Source of the DNA: Polaromonas sp. SP1
GTDB lineage: Bacteria > Pseudomonadota > Gammaproteobacteria > Burkholderiales > Burkholderiaceae_C
Assembly (NCBI RefSeq): GCF_003711205.1
Contig: NZ_CP031013.1
Coordinates: forward strand, 124,001-188,000
Reading direction: 5' to 3'
Length of the DNA stretch: 64,000 nucleotides
Shown in pieces: positions 26,318 to 35,366 of this stretch. The position numbers and the translations under genes were made by a program. The notes below the pieces were generated by a model that was not told where the DNA came from, did no database searches, and saw only the letters and a list, made by a program, of their open reading frames with translations. The stretch's first letter is position 1. Every line of letters starts with the position of its first letter.

Positions 26318-27676
26318 ATGACCACGCCCAAGAAACTGCCGGCCCGCCCGGTGATGTTGCCTCTGTCGATTGCGATCGCCATGGTGCTGGCAGCCGCTGC
26401 GCCCCTGGCAGGCGCGCAGAGTCTTGTCGACCTGTACGAGTCGGCACGCGCCTACGATGCGGCCTACCAGTCGGCCAAGCTGCAGTACGACGCCAACCTG
26501 GCCAAGGCCGACCAGGCCAAGGCCGGCATTTTGCCCACGGCGGGCATTTCGGCGGGCGTGACGCGCACGGGTTTTGAAAACACCGCACCCGTGACCGACC
26601 GCAGCTTCAACACGCAAAACGCCGCGCTGAATCTCTCGCAGCCGCTGTACCGCCCGGGCAACTGGGCCACTTATCAGCAGGCCGCCAAGCAGGTCGATCA
26701 GTCCAAGGCGCAGCTGGAGGCCGCCAATCAGGATTTGATCGTGCGCACCAGCCAGGCCTACTTCGACGTGCTGGCCGCGCAGGACACCCTGGCTTTTGTG
26801 CGCGCACAAAAAGCCGCGGTGGCCGAGCAACTGGCCTCCGCCAAACGCAACTTTGAAGTGGGCACCTCCACCATCACGGACACACGCGAAGCACAGGCCC
26901 GCTACGACCTGGTGATCGCCCAGGAAATCGCCGCCGAGAACGACCTGCGCGTCAAGAAGCTCGCCCTGGACACGCTGGTCGGCAGGACCGAAGCGCAACC
27001 CAGGCCGCTGCTGGTGCCGGTCAACCTGCCGGCCATAGAGCCCGCCGACGTGAGCACCTGGGTGGAGCAGTCAGAGCTGGTGCACCCCAACGTGCGCCTG
27101 GCGCAAAGCGGGCTGGAGATCGCGGAGCTGGAAGTCAAAAAAGCCGAAGCCGGCCACAAACCCACCGTGGACGTGCAGGCCGCTTACAACGTGACACGCA
27201 ACCCGTCCGGCACCGCCACCACCATTCCGCCCTTTGCCTTTCGCACCAACACCACCACCGTCGGTGTGGTACTCAACGTGCCGCTGTTTGCCGGCTTTGC
27301 CACGCAAAACCGCGTGCGCGAAACGCTCTCGCTGCGCGACAAGGCCCAGAGCGACCTCGAAGGCGCACGGCGCACCGTGGCCCAGGCCACCCGCACCGCC
27401 TACTTCGGCGTGCAGTCGGGCCAGGGGCAGGTCAAGGCGCTGGAAGCCGCAGAACTTTCCAGCCAGAGCGCGCTGGACGCCAACAAGCTGGGCTACCAGG
27501 TCGGCGTGCGCATCAACATCGACGTGCTGAACTCGCAAAGCCAGCTGTTCCAGACCAAGCGCGACCTGGCCAAGGCACGCTACGACGTGCTGCTGGGCGA
27601 CCTCAAGCTGCGCCAGGCCAACGGCACGCTGACGCCGGAAGACCTGCAGAAAATCAACGCGCTGCTGGCAAAGTAA
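26318..27676 (+). CDS. TolC family outer-membrane efflux protein
   Basis: 452-residue outer-membrane channel subunit. A signal peptide (ending AAAAPLAGAQ) precedes two repeats of the OEP fold; the family block SLVDLYESARAYDAAYQSAK opens the first, and YQVGVRINIDVLNSQSQLFQ marks the second. It completes the tripartite pump with the adaptor and RND genes. Start is the ATG at 26318, because the upstream residues would precede the signal peptide. Confidence 0.92.
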   Translation: MTTPKKLPARPVMLPLSIAIAMVLAAAAPLAGAQSLVDLYESARAYDAAYQSAKLQYDANLAKADQAKAGILPTAGISAGVTRTGFENTAPVTDRSFNTQNAALNLSQPLYRPGNWATYQQAAKQVDQSKAQLEAANQDLIVRTSQAYFDVLAAQDTLAFVRAQKAAVAEQLASAKRNFEVGTSTITDTREAQARYDLVIAQEIAAENDLRVKKLALDTLVGRTEAQPRPLLVPVNLPAIEPADVSTWVEQSELVHPNVRLAQSGLEIAELEVKKAEAGHKPTVDVQAAYNVTRNPSGTATTIPPFAFRTNTTTVGVVLNVPLFAGFATQNRVRETLSLRDKAQSDLEGARRTVAQATRTAYFGVQSGQGQVKALEAAELSSQSALDANKLGYQVGVRINIDVLNSQSQLFQTKRDLAKARYDVLLGDLKLRQANGTLTPEDLQKINALLAK

Positions 27677-27724
27677 ACTCCGGCCACCACTCCAACAAAG
27701 GCCCCGCATCGGGCCACAATTTTC

Positions 27725-28747
27725 ATGTTGATGCCCACAGACAATCCCTTGCCGCTGCCGATCGAGGCCGAACGGGTGACCGACGCGCCGCGCAATGTGC
27801 CCACTGGCCCGAGCTTTCAGGTCATCGAGGAAACCACTTGGGAAAAACTGGAAGCCTCCGGGCGGCAATTGCCTTTTGAGCGGCCCGTGCTCGTCAAGGG
27901 CGGCGTCAAGCATTGGCCGGCCTTCAGCAAGTGGTCATTCGAGCATCTCGCCAATGTCTGCGAGAGCAAAGGCTCCGAAGCCCCGGTGAAATTCACCGAC
28001 GGCCTGGTCGAGCAAGGCGTGACCAAGGGCCGGCCTTTTTTGCCGGTGGCGCCTTACCTGCGCGAACTCAGCAAGCAATCGCTCGCCACACCCGACCCCG
28101 CCGCAGGCCTGCTGCCCAAGGCACGGCTGGAGCAGCTGCGCCAGCAACCCGGCGAGCGCTTTCACCTGAACTGGGCGCACATGCAGTCCTTCAAGCCCAC
28201 CACGCTGTACCTGGCGCAGTGGGACATCCTGGAAACATTCCCCGACCTGCGCAAGGACCTGATGATCAAGAGCCTGTGGCCCGGCCAGCGCCTGACCTGG
28301 GAATACGTCTTCATGGGCCCGGCCAACACCGTCACCGGCCTGCACAACGACTTTCCGCACAACTGGTTTTGCCAGCTCAAAGGCACCAAGGAGTTCATCC
28401 TCTTCCCGCCCGACCAGCGCCAGCACATGTGCCCCGCCAAAAAATACGACTGGGGCGCCACGCTCAGCGACATCAACGTCTCGCGCCTGCCCGAACAAGC
28501 GAAGGAACTCGCCTCCTTCGAAAAAGCCAACGGCATTTATGCCCGTGTGGAAGCCGGCGACGCCCTGTTTGTGCCCCGCCGCACCTGGCATTCGGTGGTG
28601 TCGGTGGAGCCGTCGATCAGCTTGGGCATGTTCGGCCTTACGCCGTATGAAGTCGCCACCGGCGGCGCCTGGGCGACGCTGCGGGACTGGGCGCATCATT
28701 TGCGCCTTTACGCCTGGAACAACTGCACCTGCCACCAAAAGAAGTAG
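27725..28747 (+). CDS. Cupin-like (JmjC-type) Fe(II)/2-oxoglutarate oxygenase
   Basis: 340-residue protein of the Cupin_8/JmjC group. The iron-binding facial triad is visible: H207 and D209 in TGLHNDFPHNWF, and H289 in RRTWHSVVS. LKGTKEFILFPPDQ between them is the typical core. Such enzymes hydroxylate proteins, tRNA or small molecules; the substrate is unknown. The C-terminus ends CTCHQKK. It is downstream of tolC by 48 bases and could be cotranscribed. Confidence 0.82.
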   Translation: MLMPTDNPLPLPIEAERVTDAPRNVPTGPSFQVIEETTWEKLEASGRQLPFERPVLVKGGVKHWPAFSKWSFEHLANVCESKGSEAPVKFTDGLVEQGVTKGRPFLPVAPYLRELSKQSLATPDPAAGLLPKARLEQLRQQPGERFHLNWAHMQSFKPTTLYLAQWDILETFPDLRKDLMIKSLWPGQRLTWEYVFMGPANTVTGLHNDFPHNWFCQLKGTKEFILFPPDQRQHMCPAKKYDWGATLSDINVSRLPEQAKELASFEKANGIYARVEAGDALFVPRRTWHSVVSVEPSISLGMFGLTPYEVATGGAWATLRDWAHHLRLYAWNNCTCHQKK

Positions 28748-28762
28748 CGCCCACACCCCAAC

Positions 28763-28789
28763 CCGTTCGCCCTGAGGTATCGAAGGGCC
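28763..28789 (+). repeat. Dispersed cgttcgccctgag/tcgaaggg repeat, short copy
   Basis: ccgttcgccctgaggtatcg continues to aagggcc. It shares its sequence with the left end of the block at 31308-31403, and the reverse complement is at 40686-40786. It lies in the gap between the converging cupin and waaA genes. Confidence 0.7.
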
Positions 28790-28875
28790 GGCACACCACC
28801 AGGCTTCGAGACCTCACCCCAACGGGTAACAGGTGCTTGAACGGGAAACCTGCACTCGTCAGGTAGACCTGAAGA

Positions 28876-30228
28876 TCAGGCCGGCGCCTTGAGGAAATTC
28901 TCCAGGGCACTCACCGTCTTCCCCGTAGCTCCGCGGTTACGGTCCGCAAAAGCCAGCCCAGCCGCCACTGCCCGGGCGCGTGCGTCGGGTCTGTCCATCA
29001 GCTTTCTAGCGGCGCGCACGCCCTGCTCCATGTCGACCACACGCCGGGCAGCGCCTTCTTCGACCGCCAGCTCAGCCGCTTCGGTGAAGTTGAAGGTGTG
29101 GGGGCCCATCACCACCGGGCAGCCGCAGGCGGCAGCTTCGATCAGGTTTTGCCCACCCAGTGGCGCAAAGCTGCCGCCCAGCAGGGCGACGTCGCTCATC
29201 GAGAAATACAGCGCCATCTCGCCGAGCGAATCACCGAGCCACACGTCGGCCTGCTGCGCGTCGTCGCTGGCCGCGGGGCCGCCGGCGGCATCGTCCCAGC
29301 CGGAGCGGCGCGAGACGCGCAGGCCATGCTGCTGGGCCAGCGCCTCGACCTCATTGAAGCGCTGCGGGTGGCGCGGCACCAGCAGTACCTTGAAGCGGCT
29401 TCCCGTGCCTTCGGCATTCGCTACTGTTTTGATAGCGTCTTGTCCATGCTCTGATTGGGCTACAGCACTTATTTCCTTAAAAAACATGTCCTCTTCGCCC
29501 TCACGCGAGCTGGCGAACATCAGCACCGGCTGCGCCAGCGTGCGGCGCCAGACCTTGCCTTTTTCCTGCTGGGCGTCGTCTGCGGCAGCGTCGAATTTCA
29601 AATTGCCAAACACTCCCGCCACCACGGCGCCCGCCTGGCGAAAGCGCCGGGCGTCGTCGTCCGTCTGCGCATACACCGCCGACAAGGCGGCGTAGGCAGG
29701 CATCGAAAGCGGCGACATCTTCAGCGCCTGTTGCAGCGATTTTTCAGACAGGCGCCCGTTGACGAGCACCAGCGGCATGCCGCGCGCCTCGGCAGTGCTG
29801 ACCAGCGTGGGCCAGATTTCGGTTTCCATCAGGAGGCCGAGACGCGGCTTGAAGTGATCAAAGAAGCGCGCCACCGCGCCCGCGCTGTCCCAGGGCTGCC
29901 ACACCTGCACGTCGCCAGGCTGCAGCAAAGCCACGCCCTCAGCGCGGCCGGTGGCGGTGCCGTGCGTCAGCAAAATGCGCAGGCCCGGGTGCTGCGCACG
30001 CAGCGCCTTCAGCAAGATGGCCGCCGTGCGGGTCTCGCCCAGCGACACGGCGTGCACCCAGACCAGTTCAGAAACCGTTTCAGCCGGCTGGGTGTAGCGG
30101 CCAAAGCGCTCTTCCACCGCCTCGAGGTAACCCGGCTCCTGCTTGCCGCGCCGCGCCAGCTTGCGGCGCAGCAGCGGCTGGCCCAGCCACATCAGCAGCG
30201 AATACAGCTTGAAAGCAAACGCGCTCAT
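28876..30228 (-). CDS. waaA: 3-deoxy-D-manno-octulosonic acid (Kdo) transferase
   Basis: 450-residue inner-membrane glycosyltransferase adding Kdo from CMP-Kdo to lipid IVA in LPS core synthesis. One N-terminal membrane helix, then VWVHAVSLGETRTAAILLKA, RLGLLMETEIWPTL and VNGRLSEKS in the first Rossmann domain, and LLGGSFAPLGGQNLIEAAA in the second. At 450 residues it is a little longer than usual; residues about 251-271 come from an inserted palindromic element. The ATG overlaps the waaC TGA. Confidence 0.94.
   Translation of the reverse strand: MSAFAFKLYSLLMWLGQPLLRRKLARRGKQEPGYLEAVEERFGRYTQPAETVSELVWVHAVSLGETRTAAILLKALRAQHPGLRILLTHGTATGRAEGVALLQPGDVQVWQPWDSAGAVARFFDHFKPRLGLLMETEIWPTLVSTAEARGMPLVLVNGRLSEKSLQQALKMSPLSMPAYAALSAVYAQTDDDARRFRQAGAVVAGVFGNLKFDAAADDAQQEKGKVWRRTLAQPVLMFASSREGEEDMFFKEISAVAQSEHGQDAIKTVANAEGTGSRFKVLLVPRHPQRFNEVEALAQQHGLRVSRRSGWDDAAGGPAASDDAQQADVWLGDSLGEMALYFSMSDVALLGGSFAPLGGQNLIEAAACGCPVVMGPHTFNFTEAAELAVEEGAARRVVDMEQGVRAARKLMDRPDARARAVAAGLAFADRNRGATGKTVSALENFLKAPA
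29417..29478 (-). repeat. Palindromic element inserted in-frame in waaA
   Basis: On the gene strand: gCTGTAGCCCa, 19 bases, then GCTATcaaaacagTAGC. It is translated as SAVAQSEHGQDAIKTVANAE, between strands of the inter-domain region. Same frame as the copies in waaC and the SPOR gene. Confidence 0.75.
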
Positions 30229-31259
30229 GCCGCCCTCCCGCTGCAGGCCAGCCAGGCTTGCCAGACGGCATCGACGCCCGGGGCGGGCTGCGCGAACACG
30301 CTGACCTGCCGCCCGCCGGCACCGCTGCCTTCGGGGCCGGTGCGCCAGGCGGTGTCGAAGTTGTAGATCTGCACATGCGGCAAATCGAGCGCCACGGCGA
30401 TGTGGCTCACGCCGCTGTCCACACCTATCACGCCGGCGCATTGGGCGAGTTCTTGCGTCAGCGCATCCAGCGGCAGCAGCGGCCACACGACGGCCATCGA
30501 TGGCGCGGCACTATTCAGCGCCTCGGCAATCGCTTCGCTGGTGGCCAGCTCTTTCGCATTGCCATGCGCCAACGCCACCTGGCAGCCGGCTGCGTTCAGC
30601 CGCTGACCCAGCGTCACCCAGTGGCTGAGCGGCCATTCCTTGTTGGCGCGCGAGGTGCCGTGCACAAACGCGATGCGGCCGCCGGCAGCCTTCTTTGCTA
30701 TCGTTTCAGGAGCGCCTGGCCCATACCCCACCTGGGCTGGGGGCACTTTTAATCCGAAATCCGGTTTGGCACCGAAGTTATAGCCTAGCGCGCGCGCGGC
30801 CAGCTCACGTGATCGCCGCACCGCATGAATGTGCGGCTCCACCGCAATCGCCACATCCGCCACCCAGCGTGTGGGTGCCTCGTAACCCGATCCGTCCGTC
30901 TGGTTGGCCAGGGCGTAACGCTTGCCACCCGGCGACAGTGTGGCCAGCCGAGCCACCACGGCAGACTTGGTCAGCCCCTGCAGGTCGATCACGGCGTCGT
31001 AGGCGTCCTGCTGCAGGTCGCGCTTGAAGGCCCGCCATTCCTGCCGCGTCGCGGCCGTCCAGAAAGACTTGCGCCAGCGCCGGATCTCACAAGGGATCAC
31101 GCGGTGCAGGCCGCCCGCGCGCGCCAGCAGCGGCGCAAAGGCTTTTTCCACCACCCAGTCAATCTGCGCATCCGGCAAGGCGGCGCGGATGTCCTGAACC
31201 ACCGGCAGGGTATGCACCACGTCACCGAGGGAGGACAGCTTGACCAGGAGAATTTTCAT
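30225..31259 (-). CDS. waaC: LPS heptosyltransferase I
   Basis: 344-residue GT9-family enzyme adding the first heptose to Kdo2-lipid A. N-terminus MKILLVKLSSLGDVVHTLPV is diagnostic; FVHGTSRANKEWPLSHWVTL is the ADP-heptose region, and GVIGVDSGVSHIAVAL the acceptor motif. About 20 residues longer than common WaaC; residues about 171-189 are from a palindromic element. It overlaps waaA by 4 bases. Confidence 0.94.
   Translation of the reverse strand: MKILLVKLSSLGDVVHTLPVVQDIRAALPDAQIDWVVEKAFAPLLARAGGLHRVIPCEIRRWRKSFWTAATRQEWRAFKRDLQQDAYDAVIDLQGLTKSAVVARLATLSPGGKRYALANQTDGSGYEAPTRWVADVAIAVEPHIHAVRRSRELAARALGYNFGAKPDFGLKVPPAQVGYGPGAPETIAKKAAGGRIAFVHGTSRANKEWPLSHWVTLGQRLNAAGCQVALAHGNAKELATSEAIAEALNSAAPSMAVVWPLLPLDALTQELAQCAGVIGVDSGVSHIAVALDLPHVQIYNFDTAWRTGPEGSGAGGRQVSVFAQPAPGVDAVWQAWLACSGRAA
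30693..30748 (-). repeat. Palindromic element inserted in-frame in waaC
   Basis: On the gene strand: gtgcccccAGCCCa, 19 bases, then GCTcctgaaacgATAGC. It is translated as VPPAQVGYGPGAPETIAKK. The AQ-x6-A spacing equals that of the waaA and SPOR copies. Confidence 0.7.
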
Positions 31260-31307
31260 TAGGGCGGTAGAAGCAGAAAACGCTGATTCTAGGTGTTGGC
31301 CCCTCTG

Positions 31308-31403
31308 CCGTTCGCCCTGAGGTATCGAAGGGCCAGTGCGCTACGGGGCAGGCTTCGATACGCCGTCGGCGTAACCAGTCCTGAGCTTGTCGAAGGGTCA
31401 GCC
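31308..31403 (+). repeat. Dispersed cgttcgccctgag/tcgaaggg repeat, long copy
   Basis: Starts ccgttcgccctgaggtatcg, has gcttcgatacgcc in the middle and ends ctgagcttgtcgaagggtca. It fills most of the 207-base gap before waaC. The block at 40686-40786 is the same element in reverse. Confidence 0.8.
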
Positions 31404-31466
31404 CCAAACAGAGTGAGGTTCAGCCTGATTGAAGCGGGGAGCGGGGTTGCGCCCGGAGGGGTTGGC

Positions 31467-32852
31467 TCAGTGCGCCGAAGCCGCAAAGCTGGCATCAGGC
31501 TTCACGCTGCGCAGCAAGGTCAGCATGTCCGCCTCAATCCGCTCCAGCGCCGCCTGGGTATGCCCTTCAAAGCGCAGCACCAGCACCGGCGTGGTGTTGG
31601 AGGCACGGATCAGGCCAAAGCCATCCGGCCAATCCGCGCGCACGCCATCAATCGTCGATATCTTGGCAGGCGCCGCAAACTTCGCCGACTTGATCAGAGC
31701 CTCCACCACCGTATGTGGCTCGCCCTCTTTGCAAGCCACATTGAGCTCAGGCGTGCTGAAGCTGGTCGGCAAGGCATTGAGCACAATGCCGGCGTCGGGC
31801 ACGCGGCTCAAAATTTCGAGCAGGCGTGCGCCTGCGTAGGTGCCGTCGTCAAAGCCGTACCAGCGTTCCTTGAAGAAGATGTGGCCGCTCATCTCGCCGC
31901 CCAGCGGTGAGTCGACCTCTTTCATCTTCGCCTTGATGAGCGAGTGGCCGGTTTTGTACATCATGGCCACGCCGCCAGCGGCCTCGATCTCGGGCGCCAG
32001 GCGCTGCGAGCATTTCACGTCAAACAAAATGGTGCCGCCCGGCACGCGCGAGAGCACGTCGCGGGCAAACAGCATCATCTGACGGTCGGGGTAAATGTTC
32101 TGGCCGTTCTTGGTCACGATGCCCAGCCGGTCGCCGTCGCCGTCAAAGGCCAGGCCCAGTTCGGCGTCGCCGCTTTGCAGGGCCTTGATGAGGTCCTGCA
32201 GGTTTTCGGGCTTGCTCGGGTCGGGGTGGTGATTGGGAAAGTTGCCGTCCACTTCGCTGAAGAGCTCAGTGACTTCGCAGCCCAGCGCACGGAAGATGGC
32301 GGGCGCCGACGCACCGGCGATTCCGTTGCCGGAGTCGATGACGATTTTCATCGGCCGCTCAAGCTTGATGCCGGAAACGATGCGGTCGCGGTAGGCCGCG
32401 CCCACGTCAACCTGGCGGATGGTGCCGGCCTGCGAAGGCAGTACCCATTTGTCGCCTTCAATCACGCGGCGCAGGCCCTGGATTTCTTCGCCGTAAATCG
32501 CACGCCCGGCCAGCACCATCTTGAAGCCGTTGTAGTCCTTGGGGTTGTGGCTGCCGGTGACCTGGATGCCCGAGCCGGCCAGCGTGCTGGCCGCGAAGTA
32601 CAGCATGGGTGTGGTGACCATGCCTACATCGATCACGTCGATGCCGGTGGCGGCCAGGCCGCGCATCAGTGCCGCGCTGAGGGCAGGCCCGCTGATCCGG
32701 CCGTCGCGGCCGACGGCGACTGCCTTTTCGCCTTCAGCCAGGGCCGCCATGCCGAATGCCTTGCCCAATGCCTCGGCCATGTCTTCATGGATGGTGGACG
32801 GCACCACGCCGCGGATGTCATAGGCCTTGAAGATGGACGGGTTGATTTGCAT
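31467..32852 (-). CDS. Phosphomannomutase/phosphoglucomutase
   Basis: 461-residue alpha-D-phosphohexomutase of the AlgC type, interconverting mannose or glucose 1- and 6-phosphates for LPS and exopolysaccharide precursors. Substrate loop FKAYDIRGVVPS, phosphoserine loop VTGSHNPKDYNG (S101), metal loop LAFDGDGDRLG, sugar loop GGEMSGHIFF and phosphate loop IRASNTTPVLVLRF are all intact. AGGAAG precedes the ATG. It sits upstream of waaC-waaA on the same strand but separated by a repeat. Confidence 0.93.
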   Translation of the reverse strand: MQINPSIFKAYDIRGVVPSTIHEDMAEALGKAFGMAALAEGEKAVAVGRDGRISGPALSAALMRGLAATGIDVIDVGMVTTPMLYFAASTLAGSGIQVTGSHNPKDYNGFKMVLAGRAIYGEEIQGLRRVIEGDKWVLPSQAGTIRQVDVGAAYRDRIVSGIKLERPMKIVIDSGNGIAGASAPAIFRALGCEVTELFSEVDGNFPNHHPDPSKPENLQDLIKALQSGDAELGLAFDGDGDRLGIVTKNGQNIYPDRQMMLFARDVLSRVPGGTILFDVKCSQRLAPEIEAAGGVAMMYKTGHSLIKAKMKEVDSPLGGEMSGHIFFKERWYGFDDGTYAGARLLEILSRVPDAGIVLNALPTSFSTPELNVACKEGEPHTVVEALIKSAKFAAPAKISTIDGVRADWPDGFGLIRASNTTPVLVLRFEGHTQAALERIEADMLTLLRSVKPDASFAASAH

Positions 32853-33073
32853 CGATGCGCTTCCTGGAGGGAGTCAGAAAAAAAACTGATTTTCATTGTA
32901 GGGGCCGGCCCCCGCGCCCCCTGTAGGCCGCAGCCTTTTCCAGCAGGTCCGTTCAGACTATTGCGACCCCGTCAAAACCACCCAAAACAGCCCCAAAACA
33001 AGGATTTTCAAGCCCTCAGGGACATGTCCGAAAACGGCTAGTTCAAAGCACCCTGCGGCGTATCATTTCCCAC

Positions 33074-34582
33074 ATGAACCGCGAAATCACCCCTCTTGCC
33101 GACAACGACTGCTACCTCGCCCTGAAGGCGCGGGACGCCCGTTTTGACGGCAGCTTTTTTACCGGCGTGACCTCCACCGGCATCTACTGCCGGCCGGTCT
33201 GCAGCGTGAAAACGCCCAAGCGTGAGAACTGCCGTTTCTTCCACCATGCCGCGCAGGCCGAGAACGCGGGCTTTCGCCCCTGCCTGCGCTGCCGGCCCGA
33301 GCTGGCGCCGCATTCCGTCGTCTGGTCCATCCAGGACGCCTCTTACATCCTGGCGCACCAGGCGGCGCGGCTGCTCGATGAACCCGAAGTGTGGGCCGAG
33401 GAAGCGCCTTCCGTCGAAAAGCTGGCCGCCAAGCTGGGCGTGAGCGACCGCCATGTGCGGCGTATTTTTGAGGCGCAGTTCGGCGTCTCCCCCATGCAGT
33501 ATCTGCAAACGCACCGGCTGCACACGGCCAAACAGTTGCTGGCCGACACCAACCTGCCGATCACGCAGGTGGCGCTGATCAGCGGCTTTGCCAGCGTGCG
33601 GCGTTTTAACGCGGCCTTTGTCGAGCACTACAAACTCAACCCCACGCAGCTGCGGCGCCAGGGCCCGGCGCGCGTCGGCGAGGTGGGCGAAGGCGTCACC
33701 GTGCGGCTGGGTTACCGCCCGCCTTATGACGTGCAGGCCATGCTGGCTTTTTTCACCAAACGCTGCATCAACGCGATTGAATTCGTCACGCCCGATGCAG
33801 CGCAGCCCGCGCTGGGCCGCACCTTCAGCATCGAGGCCGGCGGCAAACTGCACGCCGGCTGGCTGCTGGCCAGCTTTGACAAGAGCCGCTCGCAACTGGT
33901 GCTGCGCGTGAGCGACTCATTGCGCGAAGTGCTGCCGCTGGTGATACGCCGCGTGCGCACCACGTTTGACCTGGACGCCGACCCCGTCACCATCAACAGC
34001 GTGCTGCATGCGAGCTTCCCCGAAGGCGACGGCCTGCGGGTGCCGGGCGCGCTGTGCGGCTATGAGCTGGCCGTGCGCGCCGTTCTGGGCCAGCAGATTA
34101 CCGTGGCCGCGGCGCGTACGCTGGCGCAGCGCATGGTGGACCGCTTTGGCGAGCCGGTCGAAACGCCGTGGCCGCAGCTAACGCGGCTGTTCCCGTCGCC
34201 CGCCGTGCTGGCCGCCGCCAGCGGCGATGCGCTGGGGCAACTGGGCATCGTCAAGCAGCGCCAGGCGGCGATCGTCGGCATTGCCGAAGCCGTAGCCGGC
34301 AAACGGCTGCAGCTGCACAGCGGCGCCGACATGAATGCCACGCTGGCCACGCTGAAAGACTTGCCCGGCATCGGCGACTGGACGGCGCAGTACATCGCGA
34401 TGCGCGCCCTGCGCTGGCCCGACGCCTTCCCGGCGGGCGACGTGGCGCTGCACAAGGCGCTGGGTGTGCAAGGCATGAAGAACCCGGCCCGCGAAGCCGA
34501 AGCGGCCTCCGCCGCCTGGAAACCCTGGCGCAGCTACGCGGTGATTCGCGCCTGGAGCGGCACGCTGGAGCGGCCCGGCTGA
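33074..34582 (+). CDS. Ada-type regulator fused to AlkA DNA-3-methyladenine glycosylase
   Basis: 502-residue fusion. Residues 1-80 are the Ada metal-binding domain with its four Cys (C39, C43, C70, C73), where the first Cys takes a methyl group from phosphotriesters. Residues about 95-195 are an AraC-type HTH (EKLAAKLGVSDRHVRRIFEA). Residues about 205-502 are AlkA: LAVRAVLGQQITVAAARTLA, LPGIGDWTAQYIAMRALRWP and the catalytic Asp in FPAGDVALHKALG (D456). The Ada methyltransferase domain is missing; ogt, 259 bases downstream, supplies it. It is likely the regulator of its own adaptive response. Confidence 0.93.
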   Translation: MNREITPLADNDCYLALKARDARFDGSFFTGVTSTGIYCRPVCSVKTPKRENCRFFHHAAQAENAGFRPCLRCRPELAPHSVVWSIQDASYILAHQAARLLDEPEVWAEEAPSVEKLAAKLGVSDRHVRRIFEAQFGVSPMQYLQTHRLHTAKQLLADTNLPITQVALISGFASVRRFNAAFVEHYKLNPTQLRRQGPARVGEVGEGVTVRLGYRPPYDVQAMLAFFTKRCINAIEFVTPDAAQPALGRTFSIEAGGKLHAGWLLASFDKSRSQLVLRVSDSLREVLPLVIRRVRTTFDLDADPVTINSVLHASFPEGDGLRVPGALCGYELAVRAVLGQQITVAAARTLAQRMVDRFGEPVETPWPQLTRLFPSPAVLAAASGDALGQLGIVKQRQAAIVGIAEAVAGKRLQLHSGADMNATLATLKDLPGIGDWTAQYIAMRALRWPDAFPAGDVALHKALGVQGMKNPAREAEAASAAWKPWRSYAVIRAWSGTLERPG

Positions 34583-34755
34583 CGGTGCAGCGAAATCGAT
34601 TCATTGATTCGCTGATTCATCGCAATTTATGCGTTTACGGAATGAATGCACGGCTTCGATTTCATTGGACGGAATGGCGCCTTCAGGCGACCATCGCCGT
34701 CGAATGGTTGAGGTGCGCTTTCCGCCGCTGACGCGCAAGAAAGACGACGACATAG

Positions 34756-34807
34756 TTTGCTACTAAATTGATAGCTAATTGCCCATGTCCTATATGGGCT
34801 ACAACCC
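34756..34807 (-). repeat. Palindromic element, intergenic copy C
   Basis: Minus strand: GGGttgtAGCCCa, about 20 bases, then AGCTATcaatttagTAGC. It ends 35 bases before the ogt start codon. Confidence 0.75.
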
Positions 34808-34841
34808 TAAAACACTCTCAACCACTCAAAAGGTGACAAAG

Positions 34842-35366
34842 ATGAAATTCGACAACTCCATCGTTCAGACCACATTCCAGAGCCCGCTGGGCAAGATGAT
34901 CATTGCTGCAACCGACAAGGGCCTGGCCGGCACCTGGTTTGCCGGCCAGCGCCACCTGCCGCCGCAGCTGGTCGAGCCTTATGTCTGGCGCGAAGACCCC
35001 GACCACCCGGTGCTGAAAAAAGCCATTGCGCAACTCACCGAGTACTACGCCGGCACACGCACAAGCTTTGACCTGCCGCTGGACCTGGCTTACGGAACAG
35101 CCTTTCAGCAATCGGTGTGGCAGGCTTTGCTGGCCATCCCGCAGGGCGACACCACCAGCTACGGCGAGCTCAGTCACCGCATCGGCAAGCCAGCCGCAGT
35201 ACGTGCGGTAGGCGCGGCGGTCGGGCGCAACCCCGTCAGCGTCATCGTGCCCTGCCACCGCGTGGTCGGCGCTGATGGCTCACTCACCGGTTACGCTGGC
35301 GGCCTCGATAAAAAAACAGCGCTGCTCAAGCTGGAGGGCGCACACATGAAGGAGACCTTGTTTTGA
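34842..35366 (+). CDS. ogt: Methylated-DNA-protein-cysteine methyltransferase
   Basis: 174-residue suicide repair protein taking methyl groups from O6-methylguanine. The active site IVPCHRVV has the acceptor Cys at C138, with YGELSHRIGKPAAVRAVGAA (helix-turn-helix/Arg finger) before it and LTGYAGGL after. Start is the ATG at 34842 behind AGGTG. It works beside the upstream Ada/AlkA fusion in alkylation repair. Confidence 0.95.
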   Translation: MKFDNSIVQTTFQSPLGKMIIAATDKGLAGTWFAGQRHLPPQLVEPYVWREDPDHPVLKKAIAQLTEYYAGTRTSFDLPLDLAYGTAFQQSVWQALLAIPQGDTTSYGELSHRIGKPAAVRAVGAAVGRNPVSVIVPCHRVVGADGSLTGYAGGLDKKTALLKLEGAHMKETLF

